This document shows positions 1 to 7,776 of a stretch of DNA of 26,785 bases, piece by piece (position 1 is the first letter of the stretch; each line of letters begins with the position of its first letter). This stretch comes from DASRVA01 sp050732935 (GTDB lineage: Bacteria; Gemmatimonadota; Gemmatimonadetes; JACCXV01; JAHWKZ01). Position numbers and translations under genes: made by a program. The DNA is taken from NCBI GenBank assembly GCA_050732935.1, contig JBOHRW010000181.1, positions 1 through 26,785 of the forward strand, read 5' to 3'. The notes below the pieces were generated by a model. The model worked only from the letters and a program-made list of their open reading frames with translations, searched no databases and was not told where the DNA came from.

Positions 1-407
1 AGATGTTCCGGAAGCTTTTGGACGAGGCCCAGGCGGGGGACAACGTGGGGCTGCTGTTGCGGGGGGTGGACAAGGACGAGGTGCAGCGCGGCATGGTGAT
101 CGCCAAGCCGGGGTCGATCACGCCGCATACGGAGTTCGAGGGCGAGGTGTACGTGTTGACGAAGGAGGAGGGCGGCCGTCACACGCCGTTTTTCCCGGGC
201 TATCGTCCTCAGTTCTACTTCCGGACGACGGACGTGACGGGATCGATCGAGCTGCCGGAAGGTGTGGAGATGGTGATGCCGGGGGACAACATCACGTTGA
301 AGGGCCAGCTGATCACACCGGTGGCGATGGACGAGGGGCTCCGGTTCGCGATCCGCGAGGGTGGGCGGACGGTCGGCGCCGGCGTCGTAACCAAGATCCT
401 CGAGTAG
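1..407 (+). CDS. tuf: Elongation factor Tu, C-terminal part (5' end outside window)
   Basis: This is the last 134 residues of EF-Tu, the GTPase that delivers aminoacyl-tRNA to the ribosome. The reading frame is open to the left edge, so the GTPase domain lies outside the window. The visible part covers the end of domain 2 (LLLRGVDKDEVQRGMV) and all of domain 3, including GRHTPFFPGYRPQFYFRT and the terminal GGRTVGAGVVTKI signature. It ends 7 bases before rpsJ. A tuf gene directly ahead of rpsJ is the classical str-S10 junction, so rpsL, rpsG and fusA probably lie upstream, which is inference. Nothing looks broken in the visible part. Confidence 0.97.
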   Translation, partial: MFRKLLDEAQAGDNVGLLLRGVDKDEVQRGMVIAKPGSITPHTEFEGEVYVLTKEEGGRHTPFFPGYRPQFYFRTTDVTGSIELPEGVEMVMPGDNITLKGQLITPVAMDEGLRFAIREGGRTVGAGVVTKILE

Positions 408-414
408 GAGCGAA

Positions 415-720
415 ATGGCGAACAAGATCCGCATCCGGCTCAAGGCGTTCGACCACGCGATCATCGACAAGTCGACCCAGGACATCGTGCGGACGGCGCA
501 GCGGACGGGGGCCATCGTCTCGGGTCCCGTCCCGCTGCCGACCCGGACGCAGGTGTTCACGGTGCTGCGCTCGCCGCACATCGACAAGAAGTCGCGCGAG
601 CAATTCGAGATGAAGACCCACAAGCGGCTCATCGACATCCTGGACGCGAAGCCGCAGACGGTCGACGCGCTGATGAAGCTGGACCTTCCGGCGGGCGTCG
701 ACGTGGAGATCAAGGTTTGA
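415..720 (+). CDS. rpsJ: 30S ribosomal protein S10
   Basis: S10 is a small-subunit head protein that also serves as NusE in transcription antitermination. The 101-residue product has the usual length and begins MANKIRIRLKAFDHAIID, with the family motif TRTQVFTVLRSPHIDKKSREQFE and a C-terminal LPAGVDVEIKV. The ATG lies just downstream of an AGGAG-like Shine-Dalgarno that overlaps the tuf stop. It opens the S10 gene set, and rplC begins one base after its stop, which suggests translational coupling. Confidence 0.98.
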   Translation: MANKIRIRLKAFDHAIIDKSTQDIVRTAQRTGAIVSGPVPLPTRTQVFTVLRSPHIDKKSREQFEMKTHKRLIDILDAKPQTVDALMKLDLPAGVDVEIKV

Positions 721-721
721 G

Positions 722-1351
722 ATGGCTGGATTGATCGGCAAGAAGCTGGGGATGACCCAGGCGTTCGACGACGAGGGCCGCGCGTATGCGGTCACCGTCA
801 TCAAGGCGGGTCCGAACTACGTGACCCAGGTCAAGACCACGGATGGCGACGGGTATCGAGCCGTTCAGCTCGGGTTCGGCGACACCACCGAGAAGCACGT
901 GACCAGGCCCGTGCTGGGTCATCTGGCCAAGGCGGGCGTCGGTCCGGTCCGCGAGCTGGTCGAGTTCTCGCTTCTCGAGGACGCCGCGTTCGAGGCGGGG
1001 CAGACGCTGTCCCCGTCCGACATCCTGTCGCCCGGGGACCGGGTCGACGTGGTGGGTGTCTCCAAGGGGAAGGGTTTCCAGGGTGTCGTCAAGCGTCATG
1101 GCCACCACGGCTACGACGCCTCGCATGGCACCAAGACGCATCATCGCCGGCCGGGATCGATGGGCTCGGCGGCGTTCCCCTCCCGCTCTTTCAAGAACCG
1201 GGCGCTCCCCGGGCAGATGGGCGGGCGGCGCACGACGATCAAGAACCTCGAGGTGCTGAAGGTCGACGCCGAGCAGCAGCTCGTCTGGATCAAGGGCTCG
1301 GTCCCGGGCGCGCGCAACACCGTGTTGCAGCTCAGGAAGCGGGGGGCGTGA
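722..1351 (+). CDS. rplC: 50S ribosomal protein L3
   Basis: L3 nucleates assembly of 23S rRNA domain VI near the peptidyl transferase centre. The product has 209 residues, the same length as in E. coli. It opens MAGLIGKKLGMTQAFDDEG and carries the extended loop HRRPGSMGSAAFPSRSFK followed by LPGQMGGRRTT. Gln165 in GQMGG corresponds to the glutamine methylated by PrmB in E. coli; whether it is modified here is unknown. The TGA stop shares bases with the ATG of rplD (TGATG). Confidence 0.98.
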   Translation: MAGLIGKKLGMTQAFDDEGRAYAVTVIKAGPNYVTQVKTTDGDGYRAVQLGFGDTTEKHVTRPVLGHLAKAGVGPVRELVEFSLLEDAAFEAGQTLSPSDILSPGDRVDVVGVSKGKGFQGVVKRHGHHGYDASHGTKTHHRRPGSMGSAAFPSRSFKNRALPGQMGGRRTTIKNLEVLKVDAEQQLVWIKGSVPGARNTVLQLRKRGA

Positions 1352-2004
1352 TGACCGAGGCGACGGTCTACACGATGACCGGGATCTCCGAACGCCAGGT
1401 CGCCCTTCCCAAGGCGTGGTTCGGGGCCGAGATCAACCGTAACGCCCTCTATCAGGCGACGCGCGCCCAGCGGACCAACGACCGGGCCGGAACCGCCTCG
1501 ACGCTGGGCCGGGCCGAGGTCCAGGGCGGCGGCGCCAAGCCGTGGCGCCAGAAGGGCACGGGCCGAGCGCGCGCCGGTTCGATCCGCTCGCCGCTGTGGA
1601 CGGGTGGGGGCGTGATCCACGGTCCCCGGCCCAAGCGGTGGCGGGAGCGGGTGCCGCAGCGGGTGCGACAGATCGCGTTCGCGTCGGCGCTTACCGATCG
1701 CGCCGCGAACGGCATGATCCGCGTGGTGTCGCTGGAGGTGTTCGAGGCACCAAAGACGACGCGGCTGGCCAAGGCCGTCGGCGGCTGGGACACCGAGGGT
1801 GGCAAGGTCCTGGTCCTGACCTCCGGTTACGACGAGAACTTCGCCCTCTCCGGGCGCAACCTGCCGCGGGTCACGGTGAAGCAGTTCCGCGACGCCTCGG
1901 CCCTGGACGTCCTCCTCCACGAGATCGTCGCGGTCGAGGAGGGCGCCTGGGAGACACGGCCGGTCCCTGAGGCAGGCGACGCAGAGGATGAGAGCGATGG
2001 ATAG
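1351..2004 (+). CDS. rplD: 50S ribosomal protein L4
   Basis: L4 binds 23S rRNA domain I and lines the exit tunnel; in some bacteria it also represses its own S10 operon. The 217-residue product contains the tunnel-loop signature GGGAKPWRQKGTGRARAGS around residues 54-72 and the GGVIHGPRPK motif. I chose the ATG overlapping the rplC stop; an in-frame GTG three bases earlier is possible but has no better ribosome site. The last 20 or so residues form an acidic tail (EAGDAEDESDG) beyond the usual fold. The 3' end overlaps the start of rplW. Confidence 0.97.
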   Translation: MTEATVYTMTGISERQVALPKAWFGAEINRNALYQATRAQRTNDRAGTASTLGRAEVQGGGAKPWRQKGTGRARAGSIRSPLWTGGGVIHGPRPKRWRERVPQRVRQIAFASALTDRAANGMIRVVSLEVFEAPKTTRLAKAVGGWDTEGGKVLVLTSGYDENFALSGRNLPRVTVKQFRDASALDVLLHEIVAVEEGAWETRPVPEAGDAEDESDG

Positions 2005-2290
2005 GAAGCGCTACCGCGTGATCCAACGACCGCTCTTCACCGAGAAGTCCACGCGCATGCAGGACGAGCAGAACCAGTATGCCTTCGCGGTTGATCCGGG
2101 GGCCAACAAGCACGAGATCGCCGACGCCATAGAGAAGCTGTTCCAGGTCAAGGTGCGGAACGTCCGCACCCAGGGTCACATGGGAAAGGTCCGTCGCATG
2201 GGCCGCTTCGCCGGACGCAGGGCCGACTGGAAGAAGGCGATCGTGACGCTGGCCGAAGGCGATTCCATCGACCTGTACGAGAACATCTAG
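1997..2290 (+). CDS. rplW: 50S ribosomal protein L23
   Basis: L23 sits at the exit of the peptide tunnel and is a docking site for trigger factor and SRP. The product is 97 residues from the chosen ATG, with RPLFTEKSTRMQ near the start and the family patterns FAVDPGANKHEIADAIEKLF and VKVRNVRTQGHMGK. A second in-frame ATG at 1988 would add three residues, but the AGAGG at 1983-1987 is better spaced for 1997. Either start overlaps the end of rplD (8 or 17 bases), an unusually long overlap for this cluster. Confidence 0.95.
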   Translation: MDRKRYRVIQRPLFTEKSTRMQDEQNQYAFAVDPGANKHEIADAIEKLFQVKVRNVRTQGHMGKVRRMGRFAGRRADWKKAIVTLAEGDSIDLYENI

Positions 2291-2312
2291 AGGGACTGGG
2301 GCGGAGTGTAGG

Positions 2313-3143
2313 ATGGGTATCAAGAAGTTCAAGCCGGTGACACCCAGCGCGCGGTTCCGCACGGTCCATGACCGGAGCAAGCTGAGCAAGGGGGAGCCCG
2401 AGCGCTCGCTGCTCGAGCCGATCCGCAAGTCCGGCGGCCGCAACAGCGATGGCCACATCACGAGCCGGCGGCGGGGCGGCGGGCACAAGCGTCGCTACCG
2501 CCGGATCGACTTCAAGCGCGACAAGCTTGGCGTGCCGGGGAAGGTCGCCACGATCGAGTACGATCCCAACCGCTCCGCGAACATCGCGCTGATCCACTAC
2601 GCGGACGGCGAGAAGCGGTATATCCTCGCGCCCAGCGGCCTGACCGAAGGCAACGTCATCGAGGCCGGCCCGGATTCCGACGTGAAGATCGGCAACTCGT
2701 TGCCGCTGTCGCGGATCCCGCTCGGGACGACGATCCACAATGTCGAGCTGAAGCCGGGCAAGGGCGGACAGCTCGCGCGGGCGGCGGGGGCGGGTGTCCA
2801 GCTCGTGGCGCGCGAAGGAAACTTCGTGCTCCTGCGCCTGCCGTCGACCGAGCTGCGGCGCGTCCACGGCGTGTGTCGGGCGACGATCGGCCAGGTGGGC
2901 AATCTGGATCATGAGAACGTCTCGCTGGGTAAGGCGGGGGCCAAGCGCTGGCGCGGACGGCGTCCCGAGGTGCGCGGCGTCGCGATGAACCCCGTGGACC
3001 ATCCCCTGGGAGGCGGAGAGGGCAAGGCCTCGGGCGGTCGGCACCCCGTCACGCCCTGGGGCAAGCCGACCAAGGGATACAAAACCCGCAAGAAGCGCAA
3101 GGCGTCGTCCAGATACATCGTGCGCCGCCGCGGACAGAAGTAG
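2313..3143 (+). CDS. rplB: 50S ribosomal protein L2
   Basis: L2 is needed for subunit association and peptidyl transferase activity. The 276-residue product begins MGIKKFKPVTPSARFRTV and contains the rRNA-binding repeats GGRNSDGHITSRRRGGGHKR and VATIEYDPNRSANIALI. The C-terminal catalytic-centre loop RGVAMNPVDHPLGGGEGK is intact, with His230 matching the conserved E. coli His229. A GGAG lies upstream of the ATG. It is 22 bases after rplW and 12 before rpsS. Confidence 0.98.
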   Translation: MGIKKFKPVTPSARFRTVHDRSKLSKGEPERSLLEPIRKSGGRNSDGHITSRRRGGGHKRRYRRIDFKRDKLGVPGKVATIEYDPNRSANIALIHYADGEKRYILAPSGLTEGNVIEAGPDSDVKIGNSLPLSRIPLGTTIHNVELKPGKGGQLARAAGAGVQLVAREGNFVLLRLPSTELRRVHGVCRATIGQVGNLDHENVSLGKAGAKRWRGRRPEVRGVAMNPVDHPLGGGEGKASGGRHPVTPWGKPTKGYKTRKKRKASSRYIVRRRGQK

Positions 3144-3155
3144 GAGAGCAGACCA

Positions 3156-3446
3156 ATGGCACGTTCGCTCAAGAAGGGACCCTTTGTCGAGGATCGACTT
3201 CTGGCCCGGGTCCACCACATGAACCAGAAGGGCGACAAGCGCGTGATCAAGACCTGGTCGCGGGCGTCGATGATCACACCCGACTTCGTCGGACACACGA
3301 TCGCCGTGCACAATGGCAACAAGTTCATCCCGGTGTACATCACCGAGAACATGGTGGGACACAAGCTCGGCGAGTTCTCGCCGACCCGGATCTTTCGGGG
3401 CCACGGTGGTCGTCTGGCCTCGGAGAAGAAGGTGAAGCTCGTTTGA
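3156..3446 (+). CDS. rpsS: 30S ribosomal protein S19
   Basis: S19 lies in the 30S head and forms a complex with S13 near the A-site tRNA. The 96-residue product has the invariant opening MARSLKKGPFVEDRLL, the core IKTWSRASMITPDFVGHTIA and the C-terminal GHKLGEFSPTRIFRGHGG. A GGAGAG sits 8-13 bases upstream of the ATG. Its TGA stop shares a base with the rplV start. Confidence 0.98.
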   Translation: MARSLKKGPFVEDRLLARVHHMNQKGDKRVIKTWSRASMITPDFVGHTIAVHNGNKFIPVYITENMVGHKLGEFSPTRIFRGHGGRLASEKKVKLV

Positions 3447-3787
3447 TGGAAGCGCGCGCGATCAGCCGTCACGTCCGGGTCACTCCGCGCAAGGTGCGGC
3501 TCGTGATCGACCTCATCCGCGGAAAGTCCGTGGAGGAGGCGTACGCGACCCTGCAGTTCACGAAGAAGGGGGCGGCGATCCCGGTCCTCAAGACGCTGCG
3601 CTCGGCGGTCTCGAACGCCATGCAGACCGAGGGTGGCTATGGGCCGGAAGAGCTGGTCGTCAAGGAAGTATTCGCCGACCCCGGTCCGACCTGGAAGCGG
3701 ATCCGCCCGCGGGCCATGGGCCGGGCGTATCGGGTTCGCAAGAGAACGAGCCACATCACCGTCGTCGTGGCGACGCGAGAGGAGTAA
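3446..3787 (+). CDS. rplV: 50S ribosomal protein L22
   Basis: L22 contacts all 23S rRNA domains and its beta-hairpin lines the exit tunnel, where macrolide-resistance changes occur. The product is 113 residues from the ATG that overlaps the rpsS stop; a TTG one codon earlier also lies in frame but is less likely. Signatures are HVRVTPRKVRLVIDLIRGKS and the tunnel hairpin GPTWKRIRPRAMGRAYRVRK, ending in SHITVVV. No insertion or deletion is seen in the hairpin. rpsC begins 4 bases after the stop. Confidence 0.97.
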   Translation: MEARAISRHVRVTPRKVRLVIDLIRGKSVEEAYATLQFTKKGAAIPVLKTLRSAVSNAMQTEGGYGPEELVVKEVFADPGPTWKRIRPRAMGRAYRVRKRTSHITVVVATREE

Positions 3788-3791
3788 ACGA

Positions 3792-4433
3792 GTGGGACAG
3801 AAGACTTCGCCGATCGGGTTCCGTCTAGGGATCGTCAAACCGTGGCGGTCGCGATGGTACAACCACAAGAACATGCCCGAATGGATCGCCGAGGATCAGA
3901 TGATCCGGCGCTACCTGAAGAACCGGCTCTCGCACGCGGCCATCTCGCGGGTGGACATCGAGCGCACGCCGCAGCGGATCATCGTCATCGTCTTCACCGC
4001 GCGTCCGGGGGTCGTGATCGGCCGCAAGGGCTCCGAGGTCGACAAGCTCCGCGACGAGCTGGCGCGACTGACCGACGCCGATGTCTCCATCAAGGTCGAG
4101 GAGGTCAAGCGTCCCGAGCTGGACGCTCAGCTCGTGGCGGACAACATCGCCTTCCAGCTCGCCCAGCGGATCTCGCACCGGCGGGCCATGAAGAAGGCGG
4201 TCACCTCCGCGATGCGGATGGGGGCAGAGGGGATCAAGATCCAGTGCGGAGGCCGGCTGGGCGGGAACGAGATCTCCCGCAGCGAGGGCTATCACGAGGG
4301 ACGCGTGCCCCTGCACACGCTGCGTGCCGACATCGACTTCGCGAAATCGACGTCCAAGACCACGTTCGGAACGATCGGCGTGAAGGTCTGGATCTTCAAG
4401 GGAGAAGTGCTCGGCGACGAGCGCGTGGGGTAG
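3792..4433 (+). CDS. rpsC: 30S ribosomal protein S3 (GTG start)
   Basis: S3 forms part of the mRNA entry channel and contributes to helicase activity. The chosen start is GTG, giving 213 residues that begin with the canonical GQKTSPIGFRLGIVKPWRSR. The frame is open further upstream into rplV, but that extension has no S3 similarity. A type II KH domain carries VVIGRKGSEVDKLRDEL around residues 69-85, and the C-terminal domain has AEGIKIQCGGRLGGNEISRS and TFGTIGVKVWIFKGE. An upstream GAGGAG overlapping the rplV end is the likely ribosome site. Confidence 0.97.
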   Translation: MGQKTSPIGFRLGIVKPWRSRWYNHKNMPEWIAEDQMIRRYLKNRLSHAAISRVDIERTPQRIIVIVFTARPGVVIGRKGSEVDKLRDELARLTDADVSIKVEEVKRPELDAQLVADNIAFQLAQRISHRRAMKKAVTSAMRMGAEGIKIQCGGRLGGNEISRSEGYHEGRVPLHTLRADIDFAKSTSKTTFGTIGVKVWIFKGEVLGDERVG

Positions 4434-4437
4434 TGCC

Positions 4438-4857
4438 ATGTTGATGCCGAAGAGGATCAAGTACCGCAAGCAGCACCGCGGTCGCCGGCGGGGTCACGCC
4501 ACCCGCGGGAACAGCGTCGCGTTCGGGGAATGGGGTCTGCAGGCCATGGATCCGGCCTGGATCACCAACCGGCAGATCGAGGCCGCCCGCGTGGCGCTGA
4601 CGCGCCACATCAAGCGCGGCGGCAAGGTCTGGATCCGGATCTTCCCGGACAAGCCGGTCACCAAGAAGCCAGCCGAGACGCGGATGGGAAAGGGGAAGGG
4701 CAACCCCGAGGGCTGGGTCGCGGTCGTACAACCCGGACGCGTGATGTTCGAGCTCGAGGGCGTGGACGAGAAGCTGGCCCGCGAGGCGCTGCGACTGGCT
4801 TCGGCCAAGCTGCCCATCAAGACGCGGGTCGTGAGCCGTCATGGAGGCGGTGAATGA
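4438..4857 (+). CDS. rplP: 50S ribosomal protein L16
   Basis: L16 organises the A-site region of the large subunit. The 139-residue protein starts MLMPKRIKYRKQHRGRRRG, which supports the first of two in-frame ATGs. Core motifs are GEWGLQAMDPAWITNRQIE, GGKVWIRIFPDKPVTKKPAE and MGKGKGNPEGWVAVV. The stop codon overlaps the rpmC start by four bases (ATGA). Confidence 0.98.
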   Translation: MLMPKRIKYRKQHRGRRRGHATRGNSVAFGEWGLQAMDPAWITNRQIEAARVALTRHIKRGGKVWIRIFPDKPVTKKPAETRMGKGKGNPEGWVAVVQPGRVMFELEGVDEKLAREALRLASAKLPIKTRVVSRHGGGE

Positions 4858-5054
4858 AGACCGAGGAGATCCGCGAGTACGGGAACGAGGACCTGGCGGA
4901 CCGGATCCTGGAGATGGAGGAGGAGCTGTTCCGTCTGCGGATCCAGAACGAGACCGGACAGCTCGACAACCCGCTCGTGATCCGCGCCCTGCGCAGGGAT
5001 CTGGCGCGGTGCAAGACGATTCGCCGCCAACGCGAGCGGGAGGACCGGGCATGA
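4854..5054 (+). CDS. rpmC: 50S ribosomal protein L29
   Basis: L29 is a small two-helix protein at the tunnel exit next to L23. The 66-residue product has the expected pattern of an N-terminal helix (EEIREYGNEDLADRILEME), the motif LFRLRIQNETGQLDNP and a basic C-terminal helix (LRRDLARCKTIRRQRERE). Both ends are coupled by 4-base ATGA overlaps, with rplP before it and rpsQ after it. Confidence 0.96.
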   Translation: MKTEEIREYGNEDLADRILEMEEELFRLRIQNETGQLDNPLVIRALRRDLARCKTIRRQREREDRA

Positions 5055-5311
5055 TCGATCGCAGCAACAATCGCAAGCTGCGCCAGGGGCGCGTGGTCAG
5101 CGATCGGATGGACAAGACCGTGGTCGTGGCCGTCGAGAGGCTGGTCCAGCATCCGCTTTACGGCAAGCGCCTGAAGCGGACCAAGAAGCTTCACGCGCAC
5201 GACGAGCAGAACGACTGTCATGAGGGAGACCTGGTCGAGGTCATGGAAACGCGTCCGCTGTCGAAGACCAAGCGCTGGCGCGTGACCCGGGTCGTCGAGC
5301 GGGCGCGGTAG
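5051..5311 (+). CDS. rpsQ: 30S ribosomal protein S17
   Basis: S17 is a primary 16S rRNA-binding OB-fold protein. From the ATG overlapping the rpmC stop the product has 86 residues, with LRQGRVVSDRMDKTVVVAVE, the loop HPLYGKRLKRTKKLHAHDE and the terminal RPLSKTKRWRVTRVVERA. The reading frame continues open upstream through rpmC, but that part is out-of-frame shadow. The next gene, rplN, starts 5 bases after the stop. Confidence 0.97.
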   Translation: MIDRSNNRKLRQGRVVSDRMDKTVVVAVERLVQHPLYGKRLKRTKKLHAHDEQNDCHEGDLVEVMETRPLSKTKRWRVTRVVERAR

Positions 5312-5316
5312 AGAGG

Positions 5317-5685
5317 ATGATCCAGCAGGAATCGATCATCCGGATCGCCGACAACTCCGGCGCCAAGCGGGCCCTGGTGATCAAGGTGCTGGGCGGGACT
5401 CGCCGGCGCTATGCGGGGGTGGGGGACGTGGTGGTCGTGACCGTCAAGGACGCGCTGCCCGACGGCAATATCAAGAAGAGCGAGGTCGCCAAGGCGGTCA
5501 TCGTGCGGACCAAGAAGGAGACGCGTCGCCGCGACGGGACGTACATCAAGTTCGACGAGAACGCGGGCGTGATCGTCAACGATGCCGGAGAGCCGCGCGG
5601 GACGCGCATCTTTGGCCCGGTGGCCCGCGAGCTCCGCGAGAAGCGATTCATGAAGATCGTGTCTCTGGCACCCGAAGTGTTGTAG
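5317..5685 (+). CDS. rplN: 50S ribosomal protein L14
   Basis: L14 binds 23S rRNA and contacts the small subunit at an intersubunit bridge. The 122-residue product has the standard length and contains IRIADNSGAKRALVIKVLGG at the start, KTKKE-type basic residues around VRTKKETRRRDG, and FDENAGVIVNDAGEPRGTRI followed by FGPVARELRE. It opens the spc-type gene order (L14, L24, L5, S14, S8, L6, L18, S5, L30, L15, SecY). Confidence 0.98.
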   Translation: MIQQESIIRIADNSGAKRALVIKVLGGTRRRYAGVGDVVVVTVKDALPDGNIKKSEVAKAVIVRTKKETRRRDGTYIKFDENAGVIVNDAGEPRGTRIFGPVARELREKRFMKIVSLAPEVL

Positions 5686-5699
5686 GGGAAGGCTGACGC

Positions 5700-6026
5700 A
5701 TGTCGAGAATCGTGACCGGTGACGAGGTGCTGGTGATCTCGGGCAACGACCGCGGCAAGACCGGCAAGGTCCTGACGGTCTTCCCCGGTCGGCAGCGGGT
5801 CATCGTGGAGGGCGTGAACTTCATCAAGCGCCACACTCGACCCTCCCAGAAGAATCCTCAGGGAGGGGTCGTGGAGCGCGAGGCGCCGATCCATCTCTCG
5901 AACGTGATGCCGTACGATTCCGGGGCCCGCCGCGGGACGCGCGTGCGGTCGCGGACCCTCAGCGACGGCAAGCGCGTCCGTGAGAGCGTGGCCAGCGGCG
6001 AGGTGCTCGAGAAGCCCAAGGGATAG
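5700..6026 (+). CDS. rplX: 50S ribosomal protein L24
   Basis: L24 is an assembly-initiator protein that binds 23S rRNA domain I. The 108-residue product begins MSRIVTGDEVLVISGNDRGK, a KOW motif, and continues TGKVLTVFPGRQRVIVEGVN and GGVVEREAPIHLSNVM. It ends 2 bases before rplE. Length and domain order are ordinary. Confidence 0.97.
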   Translation: MSRIVTGDEVLVISGNDRGKTGKVLTVFPGRQRVIVEGVNFIKRHTRPSQKNPQGGVVEREAPIHLSNVMPYDSGARRGTRVRSRTLSDGKRVRESVASGEVLEKPKG

Positions 6027-6028
6027 AC

Positions 6029-6598
6029 ATGGCGAGACTTAAAGAGACCTACGAGACGTCGATCCGGCCGCAGCTCATGAAGGAGTTCGGCTACGCGAAC
6101 CCTTATCAGGTGCCGCAGCTCCAGAAGATCGTCGTCAACGTCGGGATGGGAGAGGCGATCGACAATCCCAAGCTGCTCGACACGACCGTGGGGGAGCTGG
6201 CCGCCATCACCGGGCAGCGCCCGGCCGTAACACGGGCCAGGAAGTCGATCTCGAACTTCCGTCTTCGGGAGGACATGGCGATCGGCGCCAAAGTGACGCT
6301 TCGCGGCGACCGTATGTACGAGTTCATGGATCGCCTGATCAACGTGGCGATCCCTCGTATCCGAGACTTCCGCGGCGTGCCGACGCGGTCGTTCGACGGT
6401 CGCGGCAACTACACCATCGGGATCAAGGAGCAGCTCATCTTCCCCGAGGTGGATTACGACAAGGTGGACAAGGTCCACGGTATGGACATCACGATCGTGA
6501 CCACGGCCGAGCGCGACGATGAAGCGTTCGCGCTGCTGTCGGCTTTTGGCATGCCGTTCCGTCGGCAGGCGGCGCGGCCGGTCGCGACGAACGTATAG
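6029..6598 (+). CDS. rplE: 50S ribosomal protein L5
   Basis: L5 binds 5S rRNA and contacts P-site tRNA. The 189-residue protein includes NPYQVPQLQKIVVNVGMGEA, the segment ITGQRPAVTRARKSISNFRL, and FRGVPTRSFDGRGNYTIGIK, followed by EQLIFPEVDYDKVDKVHGMD. These match the whole L5 fold from start to end. A short gap with a GGAGGAGGA run leads to rpsN. Confidence 0.98.
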   Translation: MARLKETYETSIRPQLMKEFGYANPYQVPQLQKIVVNVGMGEAIDNPKLLDTTVGELAAITGQRPAVTRARKSISNFRLREDMAIGAKVTLRGDRMYEFMDRLINVAIPRIRDFRGVPTRSFDGRGNYTIGIKEQLIFPEVDYDKVDKVHGMDITIVTTAERDDEAFALLSAFGMPFRRQAARPVATNV

Positions 6599-6601
6599 GC
6601 C

Positions 6602-6610
6602 GGAGGAGGA
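6602..6610 (+). promoter_or_regulatory. Strong Shine-Dalgarno supporting the TTG start of rpsN
   Basis: The run GGAGGAGGA lies a few bases upstream of a TTG codon at 6615. With no in-frame ATG or GTG that would keep the S14 N-terminus, this site decides the start. The ATG-like frames further upstream lie inside rplE and give no S14-like residues. Confidence 0.8.
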
Positions 6611-6614
6611 AGAC

Positions 6615-6800
6615 TTGGCCAAGAAGTCGTGGATCGCGAAGAACAAGAAGAAGCCGAAGTTCGAGGTGCGCAGAGTGAACCGTTGCAACCGCTGCGGCCG
6701 GGCCCGGGCCTTCCTGCGCCAGTTCGGGCTGTGCCGGATTTGCTTCCGGGAGCTCGCGCTGCGCGGAGAAATTCCCGGAGTCAGAAAAGCCAGCTGGTAG
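6615..6800 (+). CDS. rpsN: 30S ribosomal protein S14, zinc-binding (type Z), TTG start
   Basis: S14 is a head protein of the small subunit. This is the short zinc form of 61 residues, with Cys24-X2-Cys27 (NRCNRCGR) and Cys40-X2-Cys43 (GLCRICFRE), and the conserved end GEIPGVRKASW. The long zinc-free form has about 100 residues and lacks these cysteines. Initiation is assigned to TTG, giving AKKSWIAKNKKKPKF after the initiator, supported by the GGAGGAGGA ahead of it. A ribosome carrying the zinc form ties translation to zinc supply; no zinc-independent copy is visible in the window. Confidence 0.95.
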   Translation: MAKKSWIAKNKKKPKFEVRRVNRCNRCGRARAFLRQFGLCRICFRELALRGEIPGVRKASW

Positions 6801-6811
6801 GAGATCGAATC

Positions 6812-7207
6812 ATGGTGATGACGGACCCCGTCGCGGACTGCCTCACGCGCATTCGGAACGCTTGCCGAGCCCGGCAGAAGCGCGTGGACATCCCGGCGTC
6901 GAAAATCAAGGTGGAGATCGCCCGGATCCTGCTCGAGAACCACTACATCCAGAACTACAAGGTTCTGGATGACGGCAAGCAGGGCGTTCTGCGCGTCTAC
7001 CTCAAGTATCACGAGGACCGGCCGGTCGTGCACGGCATCGAGCGCATCTCGCGGCCCGGCCTGAGGGTGTACAGGAAGCAGAACGAGCTGCCGCGCGTGC
7101 GGGGTGGACTCGGAACCGCCATCGTCTCTACATCGAAGGGCCTGCTGACCGACCGCGAGGCCCGCGAGGCGGGCGTTGGCGGCGAGGTCCTGGCCCGCGT
7201 CTGGTAG
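6812..7207 (+). CDS. rpsH: 30S ribosomal protein S8
   Basis: S8 binds the central domain of 16S rRNA and in E. coli represses the spc operon. The product has 131 residues, starting MVMTDPVADCLTRIRNACRA; a second ATG two codons in is possible, but the TAGGAG at 6798-6803 fits the first. The C-terminal signature GGLGTAIVSTSKGLLTDREA is present, followed by GGEVLARVW. I saw no obvious S8 target-like hairpin in the adjoining RNA. Confidence 0.97.
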   Translation: MVMTDPVADCLTRIRNACRARQKRVDIPASKIKVEIARILLENHYIQNYKVLDDGKQGVLRVYLKYHEDRPVVHGIERISRPGLRVYRKQNELPRVRGGLGTAIVSTSKGLLTDREAREAGVGGEVLARVW

Positions 7208-7213
7208 TCGAGG

Positions 7214-7750
7214 ATGTCGCGCATCGGCCAGAAGCCCGTTCCCGTGCCTGACAAGGTCGAGGTCTCGATCGAGGGCCGGCAGGTGCGGGTCAAGGGCCCG
7301 AAGGGCCAGGTGACGACCCGGATCCCGGCCCGCATCCAGGCTGCTCTGGAGGACGGCCAGGTGGTCGTCACGCGGCCCACCGACCAGACCCGGGACAAGG
7401 CCCTCCACGGCCTCGCTCGGACGCTGGTGGCCAACATGGTGGAAGGCGTCACGGAGGGGTTCGCGCGTCGGCTCGAGATCGTCGGGGTCGGCTACCGTGC
7501 CGAGGGCGGCGGGCGCAAGGTCAAGCTGAGCCTCGGCTTCTCCCACCCGGTGGAATACGAGGCGCCGGAGGGGATCGAGATCACGACCCCGCAGCCCACG
7601 GTCATCGAGGTGCGGGGCGCGGACAAGCAGGTGGTGGGTCAGGTGGCCGCGGAGATCCGCGCCTACCGGACGGCCGAGCCCTACAAGGGGAAGGGCATCC
7701 GGTACGAGGGAGAGCATGTCCGCCGCAAGGCCGGAAAGACCGGCGTCTAG
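7214..7750 (+). CDS. rplF: 50S ribosomal protein L6
   Basis: L6 is located near the factor-binding site of the large subunit. The 178-residue product begins MSRIGQKPVPVPDKVEV and has the two repeated L6 domains, with VEGVTEGFARRLEIVGVGYR in the middle and GADKQVVGQVAAEIRAYR followed by EPYKGKGIRYEGEHVRRKAG at the end. Length and domain order are those of ordinary bacterial L6. Confidence 0.98.
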   Translation: MSRIGQKPVPVPDKVEVSIEGRQVRVKGPKGQVTTRIPARIQAALEDGQVVVTRPTDQTRDKALHGLARTLVANMVEGVTEGFARRLEIVGVGYRAEGGGRKVKLSLGFSHPVEYEAPEGIEITTPQPTVIEVRGADKQVVGQVAAEIRAYRTAEPYKGKGIRYEGEHVRRKAGKTGV

Positions 7751-7776
7751 GCGGATCGACGGATACGGAGCATGTG

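Noticed and set aside
3633..3791. Longer S3 start extending upstream into rplV
   Set aside because: The extension overlaps rplV in another frame and has no S3 similarity; the GTG at 3792 gives the canonical N-terminus.
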